Positions 23,502 to 33,649 of a stretch of 64,000 bases of DNA are shown here, piece after piece. A model generated the notes under the pieces. That model saw only the letters and a list, made by a program, of their open reading frames with translations. It was not told the DNA's origin and made no database searches. Made by a program: the position numbers and the translations under genes. The DNA is from Siphonodentalium dalli (taxonomy: Eukaryota; Mollusca; Scaphopoda; Gadilida; Siphonodentaliidae), in contig CP136064.1 of NCBI GenBank assembly GCA_032622095.1, positions 217,758,205 through 217,822,204 of the forward strand, written 5' to 3'. The first letter of the stretch is position 1, and each line of letters begins with the position of its first letter.

Positions 23502-23840
23502 AGATATTATTATATAAATTATTCCATTGAAAATACATTTTTAGTCTGAATGCTGTTGCATTCTAGCTGTTTTCTATTTCTCTATGGGCATCTTCTGGGA
23601 CACAGACGTTTCAAATGGTGATGAATGATAGTATTTTAATCACATTTTATATATATATATATATTTTTTTCTTTTCTCGGAATGTCATGGCTTGTGTATA
23701 GATACAATGTGGATATAATAGCACGCATGGCGCTAGCTCGTCGTTCAATGTGAGGAAAGAGGCCCGTGATACAGGAGTGAAATTACGATTTTGGTGAAAA
23801 TATAGTGTTACAGCTGTAGACTGATATGCAAAGAACTCAC
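23502..23840. other. Intron 2 of DUF4291 copy A next to exon 2
   Basis: The last 150 bases (about 23690-23840) align with the same intron edge of copy B (60590-60715), sharing ATAATAGCACGCATGG and GAAATTACGATTTTGG. There is an AT-rich dinucleotide run at 23648-23665. Confidence 0.6.
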
Positions 23841-24012
23841 ATGTGATGTACATGCCTTTGATAATATCTCATCGAACCCGTCCCTGGTGATACGAACTGC
23901 GAGAACTCGCTCTTGGTTCTTCTTCATGGCCCATCCACATCTATACGTCATCCACAGAAAGTTAGTTTTAATCCACGACATACGCTTAAAACTGAAGTCT
24001 TTTCCGCCGAAT
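23841..24012 (-). CDS. DUF4291 copy A, exon 2
   Basis: 172 bases. The acceptor is AATTCAG before 24012; the exon starts with the last base of the split Arg codon from exon 1 (AG|A). It encodes FGGKDFSFKRMSWIKTNFLW, then MTYRCGWAMKKNQERVLAVR and ITRDGFDEIL, the most conserved part of DUF4291. It ends CAT followed by the donor GTGAGT (23835-23840). The open frame extends into both introns, but conservation with copy B stops at these borders. Fully intact. Confidence 0.93.
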
Positions 24013-24644
24013 CTGAATTGAAACCCAGAAAACATAACATGGTAACAACATGCCGTTACAGCAATTTTCAGGGATGTAAACATTTATTTACTGGTTTTTG
24101 AGGTCCAACTGCACCATTATTTGGTTGAAACCGAATGTTTAAAAAAAAATCAATAACGTTTCGATAATAAATAATAATTTGATCGCGCACAGGAAGCAAT
24201 GATCCCCTGCCTCATACATTAAAATATAGCCGAATATGGGAAGCACAATTAATTTAAAATTAATAGTCAATTCCTCTTAACAAAACTATAATTGTTCTTA
24301 TCAAAACATAATTTCCCCCAAACGTTCGAATTCCTGCCAAGAAGAATTTATTTTTTGTTAAAAAGGGTTGATTCTGAGATAAATTCATTTCCTCTTATGA
24401 AGAAATCATGTTCCTCACAATTCTAACGCAAATAACTGAAACATCTCTAAATCTGAAATGCGCACTTCATTCCCAAACCCTTTTGTGAGTGGATCGCCCC
24501 ACGTACGTTTGGGTAAATGAGTTCGAAATAATAATTATTCTTAAAGGGGAATTGATGTTTTAAAAAGTAATTAAATTTTTTTAAGAGAGCGAGAAGAGTT
24601 GAGTTTATCTTATCAATATTTCCTTCATTATCGATGCAACTTAA
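24013..24644. other. Intron 1 of DUF4291 copy A, short-repeat rich
   Basis: About 24013-24330 aligns with 60888-61200 upstream of copy B exon 2 (for example GTTTAAA-AAAAAT, AGGAAGCAATG-CCCCT). After that come AATTCCTCTTAA-type short repeats, part of a scattered motif family described in the findings. Confidence 0.55.
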
Positions 24645-24973
24645 CCTCTTCGCTGCTAAATGACGTTTTGACATCGTGTGCTGGGTTGTTGACGTTGTTG
24701 CCATTTTTCAATGGGGAAACTAAACGGGAATGTCACAAGAACCATAAAACTGACTCAGTTGAATGGCTATTATCGTTCACAATCGTGGATCATCATACAC
24801 TCTTTGAAACTTCGAGATGCAGTTATTCCGATGCACCAATCTCTGAGTTCCAGTTATGTAAAATGGCCTACTGCTTGTGTGCTGAAGTAGGTCCGTAGTA
24901 CCTACGGACCATATAGCACACGGCGTGCACTTTTACGTCCGTAATAGTTACGGACGTCAGAGCAGCGAAGATG
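24645..24973. mobile_element. TTAA-flanked MITE, 329 bp, with two perfect hairpins
   Basis: TTAA at 24641-24644 and 24974-24977 flank inverted ends CCTCTTCGCTGCT and AGCAGCGAAGATG. Near the right end are two exact hairpins: GGTCCGTAG-TAC-CTACGGACC (about 24890-24910) and ACGTCCGTAA-TAG-TTACGGACGT (about 24934-24956). The TTAA target and CC- terminus suit a piggyBac-type non-autonomous element. No transposase. Confidence 0.75.
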
Positions 24974-25185
24974 TTAAAGAATTCTCTGAATATTTGATTT
25001 TCTCTTGACAAAAATGCATTTCTCTTTACATGAATTGTCTACCCTCTAAACAAAATTGGTGCATTCATTTCGACGCATATTTAAAAAAAAAAAACTCTCT
25101 AAAACAAAATTGTGGCAACCGAATTCCTGCTAAGAGAAATTAATTCTTCTTAAAAGCAATTTCTCGTAAAGATACATAATCCGAA
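24974..25185. repeat. AATT/TTAAGAG short-repeat cluster
   Basis: Several degenerate, partly palindromic copies of AATTTCTCTTAA/TTAAGAGAAATT occur here (25010-25170), as in other clusters of the window. No gene. Confidence 0.5.
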
Positions 25186-25189
25186 TTAA

Positions 25190-25567
25190 CGCCCCTAAAT
25201 TATCATTTCTTTGGCGTCGGGGTAAACAATATTTGATTCGAGTCGAGGAGCCCACCCATCAAAGCTCAGAGTTATCAAATATCGATTTTTGAATTTTTTT
25301 TATTTTTCACCACCTGGAATATGTAGCGGCCTAGCAAATATTCGACGAGCCGATCGACATATATACTCTCGATACCAAATTGCGTTGAACAAATTGTTGA
25401 TACATAACACGTTTCGGAAAATGTTGTACCGGAGTTGATAGTCTGACTGTGGTTAGCATTATTTTTTGGGTCATTATTCAATTATGATAACTGAAGCGTC
25501 TTATGAAGACATGTTGTTGTTCTTGGAATATGATGATACGGGGACCATCGAATCGGATTGTGTACCT
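25190..25567. mobile_element. R1-family TTAA element (copy 2)
   Basis: The left end follows TTAA (25186-25189) with CGCCCCTAAATTA and the block ATTTGATTCGAGTCGAGGAG. The right end is TCGGATTGTGTACC followed by a mutated TTCA. The middle carries the non-palindromic version seen also at 52 and 60 kb (ACTGAAGCGT-TT-TGAAGACATGTTGTTGTT). No transposase. Confidence 0.75.
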
Positions 25568-27182
25568 TCAACAAGAAATAAATTCTTCTTACTGAAAAAT
25601 AATTTAGAAGCATTAATTCAATTTCTCTTTAACAATTTTTTTGTCAAAACTCGACTATTGATATGGCGAGGGGCGTTTGGCGAGCGTCCGGGCTCTATAA
25701 ACCTACAACATAGCCGTTTCTTGATGGATTCTGACAACGTTTGGTATGTGACTTAATCGTCATGTGCGAGAGCTGTACACGGGAAATCAGGTACGCACCG
25801 ACTTTCTAACCATGAGTTATGCCACCTTTTTCTATTTATTTAAATTTGATGTCCGTTATAGTGCGATCACTTGAACTAACGTCAACCAATTTCATTAATG
25901 TTTGGTATGTGGATCTCTCAAAACAGTAGGTCGATCAAGTTCGAAAACCAGGTGTGTCCGATCTTTTTTATGGGAGTTATTGCTCTTAAATTGTCTTTTT
26001 TTTAATAGCAATTTTATGACCGTCAGTGCGAAAACTTGAACAAATATCAACCAATTCCATTCATATTGGGTATATGGATCCTCCACAACGATATCTTGAT
26101 TGTGTTCAAACAGTAGGTTTGTTCGATTTTGTTTACCTGACTTATGGCTCTTTGTTCTGAGTTATGGTTCTTTAGTTTGCCCATTCTTAGTGATTCTCGG
26201 TCGAACAGATTCACTCTTATGGGCAAAAACAAAACAAGAAAATCGACGAATCGATCTTTGATGCACAACCCTTGTTTACTTTACCGTTTCCGGTTTAATA
26301 AGAAGAATTGATATGTTATGTCTTGTTAAGAAAGCGAGAATCATTCATGAATTTTCAAAAAATCACAATTTCAAACTATCGGTTTGAAGAAAAAAAAACA
26401 TTATTCTTTATAACCAATGTATACTATGGTATTTGAAAACAAAAAGTTGTTTGAATATTGCCAATTTAAGACTTACTGAACACATGTATATCGAAATTAG
26501 GGTGAACAAAAATGGCGTTAGAATTTGCAATGCAGCCAACGACCGGATCAGTCGTCGAAAATATCAGCTAATTATTATTTGATTGCCAGCTGTGGAAAGG
26601 TCTATTAAGTAAGAAAGTGGTTTAAAAATCTAGAGTTTATGTCTGCCAGAAAATTATTGCAACCGTGGTTGAATAAAATTTATGTTGTTTTTGGTCCTTC
26701 ACGCGACAAAACCAAATAGTTCTGCCAACGGCTACGAAAAAACTTAAATATGCATTGAAAACTGTTTGATTTATTTTCTCGCAGAATGATTTCAGATAGT
26801 AGACTGAGCACGTGCACTAGTTGGGTTAATAACTAGATAATGCAGTGTGTTTTTTGCAAATATTTCCTGCCAAACTCGATCGACCTACCTAGAAACCTAC
26901 ACCACTTTTGTTTACTACGTAATTAGATTATATCCCTCATATGCACGGTTAGGGTGAGCAGGCGTTGTTATAGTTCTATAGCATACATTGGTTATAGAGG
27001 ATAATGATTTCCTCCTTCAAATTGATAGATTGAAATTGAGATTTTTTTGAAAATTCACGAATGGGGCGCCGACCTCCTTAATACAAAATTAATTCGTCTT
27101 TTGAAAGACAAATTGTATTTCTCTTCACATCCACAAACGCTAATGTAAGTAATTGAAATACACAACATATTTCTCTTTACTA
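25568..27182. other. Intron 1 of DUF4291 copy A; tandem duplication, no gene
   Basis: A diverged tandem repeat of about 170 bp lies at 25870-26190; both units contain ACTTGAAC-AA, TCAACCAATT-CATT and CAGTAGGT. No protein motif was seen. A T/A-rich tail with AATTCCTCTT-type repeats precedes the TTAA at 27183. Confidence 0.45.
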
Positions 27183-27211
27183 TTAAAGGTACGGTTGGCC
27201 TTGGCGGTGGG

Positions 27212-28175
27212 TGTATCACGCGGTGATAGAAGTGTGTAATTCTGACTATAATCTGTTATTGTATCTGCGGTTAGTCTATTCTCCAGGTAACGCCTGAGTT
27301 GGAGTTCAGTTATGCATAGCTGACAGTCTGTGTTTTTAGCGAGCGTCCTTTGACGGGTGATTCCCGCGCTGACTGTTTTTTGCTTATCGATTGTACAATT
27401 TGGAATATATGTTTTGGAATACACACAACGAACGTTGGAATTTAATTGTTGCTGGATAAGCTGACAATACTACTGAACTTTGTATCCAGTATGTCGCAGT
27501 CGCACTGCTCGCGTCTAGAATGCCCGCCAACGTGTAAGTTAACATATTGTTCAAAGTGTTTGAATCTGAATCAGTGAATGCGATGATCATGGAACAGTTA
27601 GTTGACTCTAGAAATGTGACTTGTCTTTCTAAATCGTGGTTGCAGTGGAACGTGATTATAATGCGGTGTCCTATATTGAACAGTTCTAGAATTGATAGTG
27701 ATTAATCCATTGAGCTCAACCCATGTGATCGCAGTGTGCGTAATTTATGCTTTATGATTGTCGAGTACATTGTACATGAATCTGCATTCTGATTGAAAGA
27801 GAATATGAACATTCTTATGCTGTTATCGACGAGTTACTGTTAAATTGCTGTCAACATATTGTATTAATTTGATCACTGTAATCGTGCTTTTGTATTGCTA
27901 TATACCTCGCATGTGTATGGTCTAGGTGTATATTTCGTTTATTCTCCATGTCAATTCTCTATGTCGCATCTATATGGCTTTGCTGATTTACCACCTCACA
28001 TGTATGTGGTTTAGTTGAATATTTCATGTATTGTTGCTATTGGATTACCTATGTCGCATGCGTATGGCCTTTATTCTATCAATGTCTTATGATGTTCTTT
28101 CTGTATTCACAGGCTGAAACCAATAAATCAGCGTTAAACAGCAGTGGCGTGCATCATTTACTCCATCGCGAAACA
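27212..28175 (+). repeat. 5' LTR of the BEL-type element (964 bp)
   Basis: Starts TGTATCACGCGGTGATAG and ends CATCGCGAAACA (TG...CA). The same sequence recurs at 31083-31437 joined to 48438-49044. Differences include ATGAATC versus ATTAATC near 27779/48651 and TATA present at 27900 but absent at 48772. The coding region starts about 15 bases downstream. Confidence 0.92.
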
Positions 28176-28189
28176 TTTCAGCACGAGGG

Positions 28190-28660
28190 ATGGATGACCA
28201 CGACGCAAAGTTGAGACGGAGGGGAATAGCAAAGGAGAAGTTCATAATTGTTTTGAAGCGATTTCGTGATTGCTATGAATCGGAAGAGCGTTCAGTACTG
28301 CAGGACATCATTACTGATTTGACTGTGGCATATGGTATTTTGGAATCCAGAAATGATGATGTGCTCGAAGACACTAAAGAAACCGAGAAATCTAAAGTAT
28401 TAATGATCGACATCGAACGGGTGTATCAACAGCTTTGTGAAGCTAAATCTGAAGTTGCCCGCAAAGTAAGAGAATTTGAAAATGCCGAAAAGGTTCGATC
28501 TCCAGTTTTGTCATCTGCACTCAGAATAAAGAAACTTGACCCACCGAACTTCTCGGGGACCATTCGTGAATATCCAAGTTTTTTTGAGAGACTTTCGTCG
28601 CCACATGGTCCCTTCATTTGGAGAGGATCCATTTGCCCTGAAGTGTTGTCTTTCTGGTGA
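28190..28660 (+). CDS. BEL-type Gag, N-terminal part (ORF shifts frame near 28582)
   Basis: Starts at ATG 28190, 15 bases after the LTR. Residues 1-110 are charged and likely helical. Then comes KKLDPPNFSGTIREYPSF, the entry motif of the BEL/Pao Gag-like domain (DUF1759 type). At a run of seven T's (about 28578-28584) the conserved sequence changes to the +1 frame, where RDFRRHMVPSFGEDPFALK follows; the original frame ends in unrelated residues at 28660. One T too many would explain this. It acts as the capsid-like part of a virus-like particle in related elements. Confidence 0.8.
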   Translation: MDDHDAKLRRRGIAKEKFIIVLKRFRDCYESEERSVLQDIITDLTVAYGILESRNDDVLEDTKETEKSKVLMIDIERVYQQLCEAKSEVARKVREFENAEKVRSPVLSSALRIKKLDPPNFSGTIREYPSFFERLSSPHGPFIWRGSICPEVLSFW

Positions 28661-31019
28661 AGCGCTAATGACAGTTCTTGGCGTTGATGACGATTACTTG
28701 AAGATGGTGGAACGTCTTGATGGTAAATACGGACGACCCGAGAGGTTAACTGAGGCCGTTTTACGAGACATTGACATATTTGACATTATTGAAGATGGCG
28801 ACAATCTTCGTTTAATAGAATTGGTGAATATAGTTGAAAGGTGTTGGCTGGATTTGAAGCAGGCTAATTTAGAGAATGAGATGAACAATTCAACAGTTTT
28901 GGGCCAGATAGAGAGACTATTACCGTCCGTTCAACGTCGTGAATGGACATTGAGAAAGATGAAGTCTAAGTCTGGAAAATCGCGTGTCGATTTTGCTGTG
29001 TTTTTAGACTTCCTGTTGGTGGAAAAATCAGCACTAGAAGACATGGTCAGCATGTCAAAGTACAACTTTTCAAATAACGCGAATAACAAACAGAAGGACA
29101 CTATTCATGACAAGGATTCAAGCGCTGGTGAAGATTACAAACTTCTATCAAAATTTCGTGATCAGATGTCTCAGAATGCTGAACAGTTGGAACGAATTTC
29201 TGATGTTCTTGTACATATTTCACAGAAAGACTCAGACAGTTTCTTGAAAATGAATCCAAGAGCTGAAGTTTTCAAACCGGGTTCTGCTACTAGGAGATGT
29301 TGGTACCATGGTAGTGCTACCCATGATATAAGTTCCTGTGTAGGTTTCTCTCAATTGGACATCCATTCGAAAATGGATCTTGTTGATAAGTATGGAGTTT
29401 GCTCGTGTTGTCTTACACAAAACCATAACAGTGATGTATGTCTGTATCGGAAACCTTGTGGTCTGATGGATGACGGAACTCAGGAGAAGTGTGCAGAGTT
29501 TCACCACCCGATGCTCCATGTGAAAAAGGTCGTAGCGTCTACTTCCCACTATATTATAAGAGAAAGTGGTAGTGCATGTGTTTTTGATAAAACAGTACTA
29601 TTAATGTTGAGCAAGATAACAAGTGGGAACGTTTCTGTCAATACGATGTGGGATCCTGGGTCTGATAGGTCACTAATTACCAATCACCGGGCTAAAGTGT
29701 TAGGTTTGAAAGGGAATCCGGTTAAATTGACTCTCAATAAAGTTGGAAATACGAGAGATGTTATATCCAGTAGGCTATATGAAATACCGCTAACGGATTC
29801 TAATGGTGCGGTGTGGTGGATACATGCATTTGGCGTTCCAGAAATAACGGATGATATTGCTCACTCAGATATGTCGCGCGCGTGTGGACTGTTCACTGGG
29901 ATAACTGCCAGTGCCATTGATAGACCGACTGGGAAAATAGATTTGTTGGTTGGAACAGATTATTGTACGCTGTTTCCAAGAGTCGTTCAACAATCGGCCG
30001 AATTGCAACTAATGCGGAATCAGTTTGGGTGGTGCATAAGAGGCCACCATGAATCATTGGTGAACCCTCACAAGGGCCGGGATCGAGTAGCTCACACTAA
30101 TCACGTGTTTGGTGTACACGCGACGTGTGAGGAACAGAACGAATCTATTGAAGCGCAACCGTTTGGGAGTGTAAAAAATACTAATCGGGCCAACAATAGG
30201 AAGTTCACGGATATGTTGCATACGACAACCGTGTATGACTGTGTCTCATTTATGAAGAATGCCCGCTATTCGCATGCAAATGGTCTCATTCGAATTGTGG
30301 CTTTTGCTTTGATGTGCCTGTTGGTTTTGTGTGGGAAACCTCTGAGTCTCGATCCTGCATCGAATGCAACGAAATTGTTTTCTGCTACCAGGTTAAAATT
30401 GTGTGTTAATTTTTCAGGAATTTCTTTGCCAATCGCAATAACGGAGTCAAATAGATTTCACAACCCGGGATGCATATCCAATGGAAGTGACGGGAAGAAC
30501 ACTGGATCTTCAAATTGTTATTTCTGCAATATTCCACTTAAATGCCTGTCTTGCGAAGAACTGAATTCTTTGGAATATCAGCAGTTTTCATTATATGTTG
30601 TGATTCATCAGTCAATGCACCACCTGTCGACACAAGATTTTCTCAATCGATCCGACTTTACCGAAGTCCTCCTTTTTATACCGAGTTCAATATCAATATC
30701 CGATGGAGCATTTGTTGAAACATGTCACAATATGCACCGCACTGCCAAGTCTACGATATGTGGTCGGAGCTCTCTGAACACGACACTGTTGTGTGATGCT
30801 TGTGGATTACGAACACAACTGGCTGGTCGGGATATATACACCTACCCCCATGTTGGAAACTGCAAACATACGTTGTCTATCTTTTGGAGAAGCCATCAGT
30901 TACCACCCTTGAATCATCCTCATTCAACGGTCAATTTGAATTGTCCCGCGTATGTTGTGTTGCCAGATCAAATCCGACCTGCATGTACTGGAAATTATGT
31001 AATGATGATATACTTTTGA
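28585..31019 (+). CDS. BEL-type Gag C-terminus, zinc knuckles, protease and glycoprotein-like tail
   Basis: In the second frame the Gag domain continues (CLSGEALMTVLGV, ERLDGKYGRPERLTEAVL). Next is a BEL-type cysteine region (CWYHGSATHDISSC, then VCSCCLTQNHNSDVC and HHPMLH; about 29300-29520). Then comes a DUF1758-type aspartic protease with the catalytic motif MWDPGSDRSLIT (about 29645-29680) and LLVGTDYC-FG WCIRG (about 29945-30040). RT, RNase H and integrase, which should follow, are absent. In the same frame at ATG 30252 a signal/anchor-like stretch (LIRIVAFALMCLLVLCG) leads into about 230 residues with many cysteines and five N-x-S/T sequons, ending at 31019. The tail resembles an envelope-like ectodomain, but I cannot match it to a family. 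Confidence 0.8.
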
Positions 31020-31082
31020 GCCATTCGGATGTGACCTTTATTCAAAACCTAGTTCTTGAAACGAAGTTGTTTGGCGGGGGAG

Positions 31083-31437
31083 TGTATCACGCGGTGATAG
31101 AAGTGTGTAATTCTGACTATAATCTGTTATTGTATCTGCGGTTAGTCTATTCTCCAGGTAACGCCTGAGTTGGAGTTCAGTTATGCATAGCTGACAGTCT
31201 GTGTTTTTAGCGAGCGTCCTTTGACGGGTGATTCCCGCGCTGACTGTTTTTTGCTTATCGATTGTACAATTTGGAATATATGTTTTGGAATACACACAAC
31301 GAACGTTGGAATTTAATTGTTGCTGGATAAGCTGACAATACTACTGAACTTTGTATCCAGTATGTCGCAGTCGCACTGCTCGCGTCTAGAATGCCCGCCA
31401 ACGTGTAAGTTAACATATTGTTCAAAGTGTTTGAATC
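31083..31437 (+). repeat. 3' LTR of the BEL-type element, first part
   Basis: Identical or nearly so to 27212-27566. It is cut off after GTTTGAATC by the composite insertion. The rest of the LTR resumes at 48438. At the junctions TGAATCAG occurs at 31432-31439 and again at 48440-48447, a likely but imperfectly placed duplication (two extra bases, TC, lie between the right LTR and its copy). Confidence 0.9.
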
Positions 31438-31439
31438 AG

Positions 31440-31754
31440 TGTTGTATTTATGGGTTTTAATAGTTAGGCCTGGTAGAGTAAAACCTGTATCAAATAGATG
31501 CTTCTCGGCAAACGGCTCCAATATAGCGATATTGGAGCGAAGATACGGGAGAATCCGGAGACCACCGAGGATGCCCGAAGATAGCCGGAAGTTCACGAGA
31601 TGACGAGGCTGACGGAAACCCATCACTTGAATCCAAACCAACCTATTGACAACATCGTGTATTTCTATTGCTGTATTATTAAAAGGTATTATTTCACACT
31701 TGCACTTCATGTATAATTATTCACAATGCTGCACTGTACCCCATAATTATAACA
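31440..31754 (+). repeat. Left LTR of the composite (315 bp)
   Basis: TG...CA ends with a short inverted terminal repeat (TGTTGTATTTATGGGT and ACCCCATAATTATAACA). It is followed directly by AATGGCGTC, which also follows the second LTR type at 32725 and may be the start of the primer-binding site (TGGCGTC). I see no difference from the right LTR at 48123-48437. Confidence 0.92.
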
Positions 31755-31755
31755 A

Positions 31756-32013
31756 ATGGCGTCGTCGACAGGATGCTACGACTTCTCCCCTGTCCAAAAA
31801 GAAGGGCTGCGCTCGGTCCCGCTGGACCGACTGCTGCTAGAGACAGACGCCCCATTCTTCGGCGAAAGACTGGGACTGCCGGCAACGACCCCCATCCATC
31901 TGGGTCAGGTGGCACTGAAAGTAGCAGACATTAAAAACATGCAACTGAAGCAGGTATTAGCGGTGACCACTTTCAACGCCGTACACCTATTCAAGATTGG
32001 AGGATCCAGCTGA
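31756..32013 (+). pseudogene. TatD-family nuclease, C-terminal fragment
   Basis: An 85-codon open frame (ATG 31756, stop 32011-32013) encodes PLDRLLLETDAPFF, THE-less TTPIHLGQVALKVADIK, then VLAVTTFNAVHLFKI. This is the TatD (metal-dependent DNase) C-terminus: LLLETD with the metal-binding Asp, and the final T-x-N-A-x-x-LF helix. The N-terminal HxH and the rest of the barrel are missing, so it is not an enzyme by itself. It is GC-richer than its surroundings. It sits between the left LTR and a polypurine tract, the place where the last ORF of the element would end, so it is probably the 3' end of the element's ORF3. Confidence 0.8.
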
Positions 32014-32348
32014 ATCCCCAAGCTTCAGAACCTACGTGATGTTGTTTTCAGATTGTCCTGTCGCCTTGTATAAATTGGAGGATGCCGCTGCATCTTTTAA
32101 TGCCAGGACTATTGTGTAAATACAGCATTTTTACAGTCGCACATTGCGTCATTTTTACTTCTGGAATATATACATTTTGATGGGTTAATGGAACGCACTA
32201 GAGTAGAGTCCATTGAGAGGTCTCGGAGAGGTGTTAAACATGTCTCCGAGAACTGTACTCCCCTTTTTGGCATTAATGGGGATTGAAATACACTTTCCCG
32301 CAAGGTTGGAGTAGGCAAGTAGTTCTTTTTTATTAAAGTGGGGAAGAG
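32014..32348 (+). other. 3' untranslated region and polypurine tract of a gypsy-type element
   Basis: The sequence 32190-32348 is related to 47965-48122: both contain CATTGAGAGGTCTC, ATGTCTC-GAGAACT and TTTTTATTAAA-TGGGGAAGAG. The last item is the polypurine tract directly before an LTR in both places. This shows that a 3' end of one element lies here, next to the LTR at 32349. Confidence 0.8.
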
Positions 32349-32725
32349 TGTTGTATTTATGGGTTTTTAAGTAAATAGCGCGTAAATATCGTGCGTTTAT
32401 TCCGCTCGCTGAAGAGATGATTTTAACCTGATACTATAGAGGAATGCGAGGCCACTTTGGTTAGCTAACTGAAGAAAGGTAACTCTATAAAGATGGTGCC
32501 GGATTTCACCGGAAACACACGAAGAGGAGCGGATGTTCACGGAGTTCAGCGGAACTACGGAATTGTGGGAAATACGTCATCGCCCGCTCTCTTCAATCCA
32601 AACCAACTTATTAAACAGACGTATATGTTTTTGCTGATGATTATTGTTATTCATACACTATCTACACCTGCACAGACTTTACTATCGGTGAGTTTATTTG
32701 TAATATTATATGCACATTCATTACA
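32349..32725 (+). repeat. Second LTR type (377 bp), diverged relative of the composite LTR
   Basis: It starts TGTTGTATTTATGGGTTTTTA like the 315-bp LTR, and shares AATCCAAACCAACTTATT in its second half, but most of the rest is different. It ends CATTCATTACA and is followed by AAATGGCGTC, as is the other LTR type. I found only one copy in the window, so the element it belongs to is incomplete or rearranged. Confidence 0.75.
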
Positions 32726-33649
32726 AAATGGCGTCTTACTCGAATCTTTGCGGCGTTTTTTGTGCACTGTTTCTTGATATTTTTCTCGCCGGTAAAATAC
32801 ACTGTTTTCTCACACTGGCAAAATAATTTTTCACATGTTTTTTCAATCCGTTTATTATCTTTGGTAATTTCTGCAATCCGCACCGTAATTTTTGCTCTTC
32901 GCACTTTGCACTGCATACTATTTTTCCTATTTATTTATTTATAAGATAATTTTGCTTTTTGTCATACTTTTTTGCCATTTTTCTGATTGTTTTTTTTGGC
33001 TTGCATTTTTTTGTTTTCACACAAGTGTTTGCCACTTTGTTGAATATTTATTTTTTCTCAAACCAGTTGCTATTGGATTTTTTTTTTTTTTTTAGTAGGG
33101 AATGAAGGCTGTTTTGTTTTCATTCTGCTGCGCGGACATTTCAATCAAGTTCGCCGTATTTTTCAATTAATTGGCACTTATTTTTTCGTTTTTTGCCCAT
33201 TTTCACGGAAATTTCTTTTCAATTTTTTAATTTCATGGAATTGAATTATGTTTTTCTCAGAGTATTATTTTTGCCTTTTTTCGTAGGATTATTTTCCAAT
33301 TTTTCAAATGGTTTTGTAAATGTAGGTGAATTTGTCTATAAAGGCTACCAATAGCGTTTATATAGGCATATTTCGGATAGTATATCACCATTTGTTCAAT
33401 ATTCGTGCATTTACACCTTGTATAACATCTTTTATCGAGGAGTTCCGAAATTAGCAAATTTTGGGAGTTTTTATTTGCGCGAATTGTTTCTTGGAAGATA
33501 ACGAATAATTTCCCCAAACAGTCCAACGAGGGGACGTCGCTAAACAACGTTGCGATCTCATGAAAATTCTTGCTGGAATTTTCGGAACTATTCGTATCTG
33601 CTAAAACAGCCAATCGTTATTTTGTTGAAACGGGAAGTAGGTCATTTGC
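32726..33649 (+). other. 5' leader before the plus-strand gag
   Basis: A T-rich leader of about 920 bases with a run of 16 T's at about 33079-33094. It starts with a TGGCGTC possible primer-binding site. No coding motif was recognised on either strand. Confidence 0.55.

Noticed and set aside
31755-31775. Named tRNA primer-binding site after the LTR
   Set aside because: TGGCGTC follows both LTR types, but the following bases differ and I could not match an 18-base tRNA end, so no tRNA is assigned.
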